Source of the DNA: Arion vulgaris
Taxonomy: Eukaryota > Mollusca > Gastropoda > Stylommatophora > Arionidae
Length of the DNA stretch: 64,000 bases
Direction: 5' to 3'
Assembly: GCA_020796225.1 (NCBI GenBank)
Contig: CM036774.1
Location: forward strand, 25,596,692-25,660,691
Positions 56,640 to 64,000 of this stretch are shown piece by piece. Below the pieces are notes generated by a model. That model saw only the letters and a list, made by a program, of their open reading frames with translations, was not told the DNA's origin and ran no database searches. The position numbers and the translations under genes were made by a program. Each line of letters starts with the position of its first letter. The first letter of the stretch is position 1.

Positions 56640-57410
56640 GTTCAGTAACTTCTTTCTTCTTTTCTCTAATCTTGTTTTGCCTCACAGAGTCAGAATAAGA
56701 AGAGATTTCTAGAACGGGCTTTTGTGAGCTTTTCTTAAACTGTGTTTTTTTGTCGCCTCTGTTATCTCATAGGTCCACCTTTGCGTGGGCGGCTTTTTGC
56801 TTTGTATCCACTGTATTGTATCGGAGTAACATTGCCCTTTGAGATACACTGTCTGTTGTTAATCTGCTCTATGTGGCCGAACCATTTAATTTGTTGTTTC
56901 TTGATGAGGTTTCAGTACTGAAGTTGAACCCACTTTCTTTCCTTATGTCTTCGTTTCTAAATCAGTCTCTTCTTGATATATCTATTTATTCTCTAATCCT
57001 GATTTGTCTTTCAGCGTCATGTCAAAAAAGGAGACACCTGGAGCGAACCTTTCTATGCACCTTGTCTTTCTATCTTTTGTCTTCTGATTTGACTCACAGC
57101 TACAGAGTAAGAAGAGATTTCTAGAACGGGCTTTGTGTGCACTTCATAGATAGTGTCTTTCGTCGCCTCTGTTATCTCTGAGGTCACCTTTTGCGTGGCC
57201 GACCTTTTGCTTTGTCTCTCAGAATTCTGCGTAGACACTTCATCTCTATTCAGTCTTTTTCTTTTCTTCAATTCTGTTTTGCTCCACAGCGTCAAGTTAA
57301 GAAGAGATTTCTAGAACGACCCCGTGTGCGCGCTTCATAAATAGTATCTTTCGTCGCCTCTGTTATCTCGGAGATCCATCTTTTGCGGGGTCGGCCTTTT
57401 GCTGTGTTCA
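56640..57410 (-). mobile_element. Three LINE 3' ends side by side
   Basis: Copies at about 56650-56950, 57070-57240 and 57270-57400 each begin TTTTGCCTCACAG-like and carry AAGAAGAGATTTCTAGAACG. The first extends into the HISRL region; the others are shorter. A possible early stage of the kind of array seen at 40.6 kb. Confidence 0.78.
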
Positions 57411-57419
57411 GTAAGTAAC

Positions 57420-58160
57420 CAATAACCAAAACTGACTTTCCTTAGTGATTACTCTACATCTTGTTTTTATTACAGTGATAACCTGATCCGCACTTTGAAT
57501 ACTACGTCTGTTTTTGTTTGTTCAAGACGAGAAAAGATTTGCTACTGCACATCAGCAGATACAGCAGAAACCATACAAACCACCTACCTCTCTGCAACCT
57601 TTTTTTTTTTTTTGTCTTTCGTGCATAACACATGGAAGCAGATCGCCTAGACTCGCGAACCGCTTGACCCAGTTTGATAAAGAGGCATCCTGTTGCTACT
57701 CCACGGCTTACTTTTGCAGCCTCGACTGAGCCTAGCATGTCTTGTTCAGGCTAGCGTATTGCCATACTTGTTGGTAGAGAGCTGATGGCGGTCAGATTGA
57801 AGAAGATAGACAAATGAATGGTTGGTTGGTTTGAAAGGAAGGCAGATGAATGAAGGGTTGAGTGCAAGAAATGATGGACGGACGGACAATAGTAAGATGA
57901 ATGAATTAAAAACAAGGGACAATGTCTTCGCAGGCCGTATGGTATGACGTACATATAACGTCACATTTCTATGAGCCAAGTATGCAGAAGGTAGGAGGGT
58001 CAATTCCCTTCCTCACTTGTGGTGCTAGACCCAGAACCCGTATATATCCGATGAGGTAGAAGAACGATGTATGTACTGCTTAAATCTGCCCCACAAGAAA
58101 GTCTATCGTCTATTGTCTTTCCCCTTGTGGATGATGGAATTGCTTGTCCACTCTTGTCAT
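57420..58160. other. Unassigned stretch
   Basis: Holds a 13-T run at 57600 and A/G-rich text with (ATGA)-like repeats near 57800-57900. No element or exon recognised. Confidence 0.5.
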
Positions 58161-58164
58161 TAAG

Positions 58165-58345
58165 CGTAGGGGTTAAGTTAATTGCATATCCTTTACAGGA
58201 CTTTGCGAATCAACCCCAGCTTTTTAACGCTGTTTGTGATTTTTCTAGGCATTATTACGTTCAGTAGTTTGCCATTGCTTTCTGAACAGGTGGTGCCATC
58301 GTCCTTTTGTAAAAATCCACGCGAAACAATTTGCAACTAAACTGT
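58165..58345. repeat. Relative of one foldback arm
   Basis: GCATATCCTTTACAGGACTT, AGTAGTTTGCCATTGCTTTC and TGTAAAAATCCACGCG follow the arm of 53515-53940 in order. Confidence 0.72.
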
Positions 58346-58354
58346 CCGCAGCGT

Positions 58355-59871
58355 GATTCTAACTCAGAGTGTCGGGGTTAATAGACAAGGATTACAAGAT
58401 ACCGCTTAAAGTCAACGGGCAGATCCTTCCAGTGAGCAAAACCCCAACGTACCTAGGAGTCACGCTCGACAGAAAGCTGACTTGGTGCACCCAGATCGAA
58501 AATGCTACGGCAAAAGCGAGGCACAGGCTAACAATGATGCGTAAACTCGCAGGTTCCACAGGGGGAGCAAACACCAGAATTCTCAAGACACTTTACTCTG
58601 GTAGAGTGCGACCGATCCTAGAGTACGGCATGGCAGCGTGGAGCAATGCATCTAGCAAGCAATTTGCAAAAGTGAGCAACAGTCAGAACCGGGCCATGCG
58701 CATCATCACTGGAGCCATGAAGTCCACGCCCATCAAGGCGATGGAGACAATCACCGGCATCCAACCAATGACTGATCGAAGGGACAAAAAGTATTAGTAC
58801 TTGCAGAAAAACTCAAACGGCTCGAATCTCATCCAATGCATAAAAGAATGTATGAATTCAGAAAGTGGAGAATACAGAGATCTAACTTCGTTAGAATCTC
58901 TAAGGCACTGACCAGAGACCATCCAGTCCTTTCCAAATGCACAGCCAAACCAATCCCGGCAATCGACAAGTGCCCGCCATGGAAGACCAAAATGCCAGAA
59001 CTAAGGGAATCAATCCCAGGCATACTGAACAAAAGGGTCCAAAAAACCTCGAGAGAAAAATTGCAACAGAAGAGTACATAGAATCAGAGTACCCTGAAAA
59101 TGAGTGGACGCACGTCTACACGGACGGATCGGCAAATAACGCAATAAGCGATGGCGGAGGAGGAATAGTGCTTAAAATCTCAAAGAAAGTAACGGTCAAG
59201 AAAGCGATTGCAACTGGCAAATACTCGAATAACTACCGAGCAGATGCAGAGGCAATCAAAGAGGCGGCCGAAATGATCTTGGAGAGAAGAAGCACTACAC
59301 GTAACAAGGTCGTGATATTCACCGATGCTCTATCGGTCATCACGGCACTTAAATGCGTTGGCAAAACAGAGATGAATGAGCTCAAAACGTCCCTCGCTGA
59401 ACTAACGAGTTCACTCAAACGCACCGTGATCCAGTGGATACCGTCACACTGCAACGTTAGGGAAACGAAGCAGCCGACAAGCTAGCCAAAGAGGGCAGGC
59501 GACTACCTCAGACTGATCTCGAGATCGGTTATGAGGAAGTCAAAACAACCATCGGTTCGCACTATAGAAGCAAATGGGCAAAAGACCACCCTCAGCACAC
59601 AGCCAGTGACGGATACTATGGTCTCTCTCGACGTGAACAAGTTGCCATACTTCGCCTCCGTACCGGCCACAACAAGCTCCGAGCCCACATGTTCCATAAA
59701 TTTAAAATTGGCACAACTAGCCTGTGTCCCTGCAATATGGCAGACATGACGGCAGAACACGTCTTGCAAGACTGTCAACGATTAGCAGGTATAAGGAAAG
59801 AGTACTGGCCACAACACACAGAGCTTCGCGAAAAGCTGTACGGAGAAACGGAGTCCCAAAAACAACAGTAA
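58355..59871 (+). mobile_element. LINE-q, longest copy: RT end, RNase H and zinc-like tail
   Basis: 58369-58797 reads PTYLGVTLDRKLTWCTQIEN and RPILEYGMAAWSNASSKQ (RT thumb). A frame change near 58790 leads to MHKRMYEFRKWRIQRS, another near 59040 to EWTHVYTDGSANNA, and RNase H continues with YRADAEAIKEAAE, VVIFTDALSVITAL and IQWIPSHCNV. One base is missing near 59460; after it GNEAADKLAKEGRRLPQTDL to RLRTGHNKLRAHMFHKFKI, CPCNMADMTAEHVLQDCQRL and stop at 59871. RNase H residues D, E, D, H are all present. Three one-base shifts inactivate it. RNase H after RT fits the I/Nimb/Jockey side of the LINE tree. Confidence 0.92.
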
Positions 59872-60039
59872 AATTCATGATAGAAGTTGGTCCATCAGTC
59901 TAGGCCGGGAACGCAAGAGAGAGAGAGACCGAGTCACTATCCCCTAAGCCACATACGCCACCAGCATAGGGGTGGGAGCTTTAACTTCGTTCCAGGGCCA
60001 GATGAGTCACCTTGTATTATATCCGTGTTTATTTAGTGT

Positions 60040-60330
60040 GGTTTTGATATTGTCCATCTTTTCATTGGTCTTCCCTTGGCTCTAGTGCCTGATCTATTTT
60101 TATTGTATGCTGTTATTGGTGGTTGGTTGTATTCCATTCTCATTAAATGTCCAAACAACTGCATTTGTTGTCTTTCGATGTATTTAGTGCATGAAGTTAT
60201 GCCCACTCTGCTTCTGATGTCCACATTTCGTAGTCTGTCTTTCCTGGTGACTCCCACTGCCTTCCTCAAGCATTTCATTTCACACGTGGTGAGCTTTCTG
60301 TGATGTGTTGCTGTAAGAGATCAAGTCTGG
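60040..60330 (-). mobile_element. LINE RT C-terminus
   Basis: The minus strand reads MKCLRKAVGVTRKDRLRNVD, SCTKYIERQQMQLFGHLMRM and GTRAKGRPMKRW. Confidence 0.87.
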
Positions 60331-60407
60331 CACTGGTAACAAATTGTTGGTAGAAAAATACTTGTTATCATATGCACAAGAAAGTAACAGTCAGTAATTT
60401 TTAAATT

Positions 60408-60612
60408 TTTTTCCGATCCAGAAGCACTTGAGCTTTTCAGCTCTTCGGCTCGGTGCCATGGACATCGTAACCTTCGGTTCGGTGCCACGAACACCGTAAA
60501 TCTGGGGAATCTGTAGCTGTTTCTGCCATCCCGCGGAATTGAACCTGCACTCACAGAGGGCTAGTCACCCGCAGTCCAACGCGCTACGAACACGCTGGGC
60601 AAGCGGGCGGCT
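60408..60612 (-). mobile_element. SINE-E
   Basis: Antisense: TTTTTTTCCGATCCAGAAGC to CGCTGGGCAAGCGGGCGG; A tail seen as T run. Confidence 0.88.
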
Positions 60613-60649
60613 ACGTCCTTTAGGATATGCCACGATTTTCATATAAGAT

Positions 60650-61440
60650 ATGATAAATTGTTTGCTTTCTTCACTAGTTCTTCGTGTATTGTCATATTTC
60701 TTATGATGTCTCCCCTTCCTTGCTGATTTATTCACTAGTTCTTCGTGTATTGTCATATTTCTTATGATGTCTCCCCTTCCTTGCTGATTTATTCACTAGT
60801 TCTTCGTGTATTGTCATATTTCTTATGATGTCTCCCCTTCCTTGCTGATTTATTCACTAGTTCTTCGTGTATTGTCATATTTCTTATGATGTCTCCCCTT
60901 CCTTGCTGATTTATTCACTAGTTCTTCGTGTATTGCCTTCACTAGTTCTTCGTGTATTGTCATATTTCTTATGATGTCTCCCCTTCCTTGCTGATTTATT
61001 CACTAGTTCTTCGTGTATTGCCTTCACTAGTTCTTCGTGTATTGTCATATTTCTTATGATGTCTCCCCTTCCTTGCTGATTTATTCACTAGTTCTTCGTG
61101 TATTGCCTTCACTAGTTCTTCGTGTATTGTCATATTTCTTATGATGTCTCCCCTTCCTTGCTGATTTATTCACTAGTTCTTCGTGTATTGTCTTATTTCT
61201 TATGATGTCTCTCTCCCCTTCCTTGCTGATTTCTTCACTAGTTCTTCGTGTATTGTCTTCACTAGTTCTTCGTGTATTGTCTTCACTAGTTCTTCGTGTA
61301 TTGTCTTCACTAGTTCTTCGTGTACTGCCTTCACTAGTTCTTCGTGTATTGCCTTCACTAGTTCTTCGTGTATTTCATCACTAGTTCTTCGTGTATTTCA
61401 TCACTAGTTCTTCGTGTATTGTCATATTTCTGATGTCTCC
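60650..61440. repeat. Compound array: 61 bp units, then 24 bp units
   Basis: First TTCACTAGTTCTTCGTGTAT with TGTCATATTTCTTATGATGT and CTCCCCTTCCTTGCTGAT; from about 61.23 kb only the 24-bp core TTCACTAGTTCTTCGTGTAT + TGTC remains, about 9 times. The core of the long unit has been amplified alone. Confidence 0.93.
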
Positions 61441-61499
61441 CCTTCTATGCTGATTACCTTCAATCAATATCTATCAAGAAGGTGTCCACCATATGCGAG

Positions 61500-61945
61500 G
61501 TCTCTGTGGTGTATAGGTTAGTTACTCGCCTCTCGTTTCAAAGGTAACCGGATCGCTCCTCGTGGAGCCATCGGGATTTTTTTCCAGAGATCCATGATCT
61601 CAGTGTAGGTGAGATCGAGTTCCTAGTCCTATTGGAGACGGTCGATAAAACGTAGGCTCCGTGTTCAAATTGGGCACGTAAAAGAACCCTTGGCTGTTCA
61701 AAATCGATAATAGCAGGCTGAAAAGCGGCTGCCCGGTCAAAATTCATTAGAAAAATTTCACAAAACACTAACATTCCTACACATATCTTCATCATCTTCT
61801 AAATTACTCAGGGGACCCTTGCCGATGCTACAGAGTTTGTGCACTGTCGCTGAGATCGTACTGTGTAAGAAAGAGATCGTAGCACACATGGTTACTCACC
61901 GAAGTGCAATGATGATGGTCCTATCAATCAATCAATCAATTAAAC
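61500..61945 (+). mobile_element. SINE-D, full length
   Basis: GGTCTCTGTGGTGTATAGGT to GATGGTCCTATCAATCAATC. Confidence 0.9.
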
Positions 61946-62232
61946 AAACCATGTACGGATCAGGGAATGTATCATTGTTGTCAGTATCATTCTGTACCAA
62001 ACTTTCTGTAGATATCTATTTAGTTTCTTTTCAAATATTGTAATTGACAGGGAGCGCAACGCAGCGTACATAGAAGACGTCGGATATATTTGGTGTTTAG
62101 AACAAATACGATCACAGTGTCAACTGACAGAGAGATTTTCCGTGAGAAAATTCTATTTGATTTACATCTATAGTGTTTGTATTATACAATTGCTGCCTTG
62201 TCTGTTTGAGATATAATATATATATATATATA

Positions 62233-62386
62233 CAGTGGCGGCTCGTCACTAAGGGCCAGTGGGGCCGGACCCCCCTAAAAATAAACGTGTATTTATTAGT
62301 TAATAAATTAAAATATAACCTAACTCAAAACCATGATTTTCCTCGAGTCTGGCCCCACCAACAAAAATGATCACGAGCCGCCACTG
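62233..62386. mobile_element. hAT-type MITE, 154 bp, inside a TA repeat
   Basis: CAGTGGCGGCTCGTCACTAA to CACGAGCCGCCACTG, with TATATA runs on both sides, so the TSD cannot be resolved. Confidence 0.88.
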
Positions 62387-62403
62387 ATATATATATATAT
62401 ATA

Positions 62404-62650
62404 TCTTCTTCCTCGAACGCCCCACATCGACCACTTGTTAACTACTCTGTGTGATTTGCATGTGATCTGAGCCTAAGAGTGATTGTACGTTGTGCCAGTT
62501 ATGCGCCTACAAGTAGACCTGCACATCCGATTTCTGCTTTTTATTTACTAGCGTAGCTAGGTCCTACATCAGTCGCCTCTTACGACATGCCTTGTAGGTT
62601 GCAGTGGTACTATTCTTTGCTGCCCTTGCGGGCCCGGTACCACACGGGCG
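62404..62650 (-). mobile_element. SINE-B
   Basis: Antisense B from CTTCTTCCTCGAACGCCCC to GGTACCACACGGGCG. Confidence 0.88.
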
Positions 62651-62654
62651 ATAT

Positions 62655-62745
62655 ATGTATATATGTGCGTGCCAGCGGGAGTTGGAAAATGACTAAAGAT
62701 ATAGAAAGTAAGTTGAACGCATTTGAAAATATATGTCTGCGAAAA
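62655..62745 (+). mobile_element. LINE RT fragment
   Basis: SWKMTKDIESKLNAFENICL, same LINE segment as 43-130. Confidence 0.7.
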
Positions 62746-63159
62746 TAATGAATGGTCGTTTGTTTGCATGAGTTCTTTACGACCAATTTCATCATTCTTA
62801 TTGTGTGTATAATTGATCTTTGCCAAGAACGACTATACGTTGCACATCGGTTCTTAGGTCCCTACTTGTGTATGGTACCATATACGTGTAGAGCAGGGCT
62901 TCCGAAATGTTGGCCTAGGACAAATGTTTTGTGTCTCACTGACAGTCAGTCCCCCACACTTTCTCTTCCTTCGTGTATTTATTGTTCTTCAACGATAAAT
63001 TGTTGCCGTGTATTTGAACTTAATGATCTTCGCCTAAGAGTATGTCTGCACTTTACTCACTTTCTGACTATGTGAGGTCGTTCCAATAATGAACATAAAA
63101 TGGAACGAATTCAGTAGAAGGGATTAAATCAGAGAAATGTCTGGTCAACGACTTGTACC

Positions 63160-63248
63160 AGCTGTTATAAGAAGAAGAAGATGTGGATACGTTGGGCATA
63201 CCTTGAGACGAAATTGTCAAAGAGTACCAAATCAGGCATTAAAGTGAG
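63160..63248 (+). mobile_element. LINE fragment
   Basis: RRRRCGYVGHTLRRNCQRV, a GHTLR-type LINE motif, next to the terminal array. Confidence 0.6.
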
Positions 63249-64000
63249 AGGTAAACGGTTCAAGAAATAGAGGTAAACGGTTCAAGAAATAGAGGTAAAC
63301 GGTTCAAGAAATAGAGGTAAACGGTTCAAGAAATAGAGGTAAACGGTTCAAGAAATAGAGGTAAATAGTTCAAGAAATAGAGGTAAACGGTTCAAGAAAT
63401 AGAGGTAAACGGTTCAAGAAATAGTGGTAAATAGTTCAAGAAATAGTGGTAAACGGTTCAAGAAATAGAGGTAAACGGTTCAAGAAATAGAGGTAAACGG
63501 TTCAAGAAATAGAGGTAAACGGTTCAAGAAATAGAGGTAAATAGTTCAAGAAATAGTGGTAAACGGTTCAAGAAATAGAGGTAAGCGGTTCAAGAAATAG
63601 AGGTAAACGGTTCAAGAAATAGAGGTAAACGGTTCAAGAAATAGAGGTAAACGGTTCAAGAAATAGAGGTAAACGGTTCAAGAAATAGAGGTAAATGGTT
63701 CAAGAAATAGTGGTAAACGGTTCAAGAAATAGAGGTAAACGGTTCAAGAAATAGAGGTAAACGGTTCAAGAAATAGAGGTAAACGGTTCAAGAAATAGAG
63801 GTAAACGGTTCAAGAAATAGAGGTAAATAGTTCAAGAAATAGAGGTAAACGGTTCAAGAAATAGAGGTAAACGGTTCAAGAAATAGAGGTAAACGGTTCA
63901 AGAAATAGAGGTAAACGGTTCAAGAAATAGAGGTAAATAGTTCAAGAAATAGAGGTAAATAGTTCAAGAAATAGAGGTAAATAGTTCAAGAAATAGAGGT
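63248..64000. repeat. Minisatellite, 22 bp x at least 34, runs off window
   Basis: GAGGTAAACGGTTCAAGAAA + TA with two common variants (TGGTAAACGG and GGTAAATAGT). The right end is not reached. Confidence 0.95.

Noticed and set aside
55863..56698. Three long overlapping ORFs of 248-261 codons
   Set aside because: They are produced by a 24-bp tandem repeat with no stop in any frame. No coding signature.
61183..61407. Ser-rich and Val/Leu-rich ORFs
   Set aside because: Products of the 24-bp array; frames mirror the repeat period.
1..64000. A bacterial or viral gene system
   Set aside because: No operon, no Shine-Dalgarno-led ORFs, no capsid or envelope genes. All RT sequences are LINE-type, and no LTRs or gag were seen.

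Overview
This is a window of an animal nuclear genome, not a microbial one. It holds spliced coding exons with GT-AG introns, very dense short and long retroposons with target-site duplications (TSDs), cut-and-paste DNA elements and many satellite arrays. The exon proteins and the repeat style suggest a lophotrochozoan, probably a gastropod mollusc. That placement is inference; only the animal assignment is firm.

The one secure gene is ezh2, also called Enhancer of zeste, the H3K27 methyltransferase of Polycomb Repressive Complex 2. It lies on the minus strand from about 21.88 kb down past the left edge. Eleven coding exons were reconstructed (20296 down to 191). All splice sites are GT-AG, the reading phase is kept across every junction, and no stop interrupts the 545 complete codons. 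They encode the EED-binding N-terminus, SANT1-like region, Cys-rich MCSS segment, SANT2, nuclear localisation signal and first part of the CXC domain. The rest of CXC and the catalytic SET domain lie beyond base 1. A candidate non-coding first exon with an E2F-type site just upstream sits at 21839-21890.

Every ezh2 intron is filled with mobile elements. From 22 kb to 64 kb the window is almost wholly repeats. Families named here are descriptive labels only. SINE-A has forms A1 (247 bp), A2 (about 335 bp) and A3; it shares head and tail modules with SINE-B (about 250-260 bp, GAA-rich tail). SINE-C (about 250 bp), SINE-D (about 440 bp, CAAT-rich tail), SINE-E (about 205 bp, A-rich tail), SINE-F, SINE-G (344 bp) and SINE-H are also present; several have tRNA-like box B sequences. 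LINE-p is reverse-transcriptase C-termini with a SWTEKRTN-type core. LINE-q encodes a C-terminal RNase H and a CxC/H zinc-like tail. LINE-r carries a GGLEHIVTTGKIEGR core. DNA elements are a hAT-type MITE (4 copies, 8-bp TSDs), one longer hAT remnant and a TA-flanked mariner-like MITE (2 copies). All LINE copies are truncated or frameshifted.

Tandem arrays are unusually many (about 20). The largest is a satellite of roughly 50 copies of a 70-bp unit (40.6-44.2 kb), whose unit matches the 3' end of a LINE in this same window. Two other arrays also start at retroelement ends. A 1,293-bp non-coding retroposon with a perfect 13-bp TSD (15290-16582) and a few isolated exon-like pieces (26.06, 31.90, 35.66 kb) are the least explained items. 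No tRNA, rRNA, CRISPR or bacterial operon is present.
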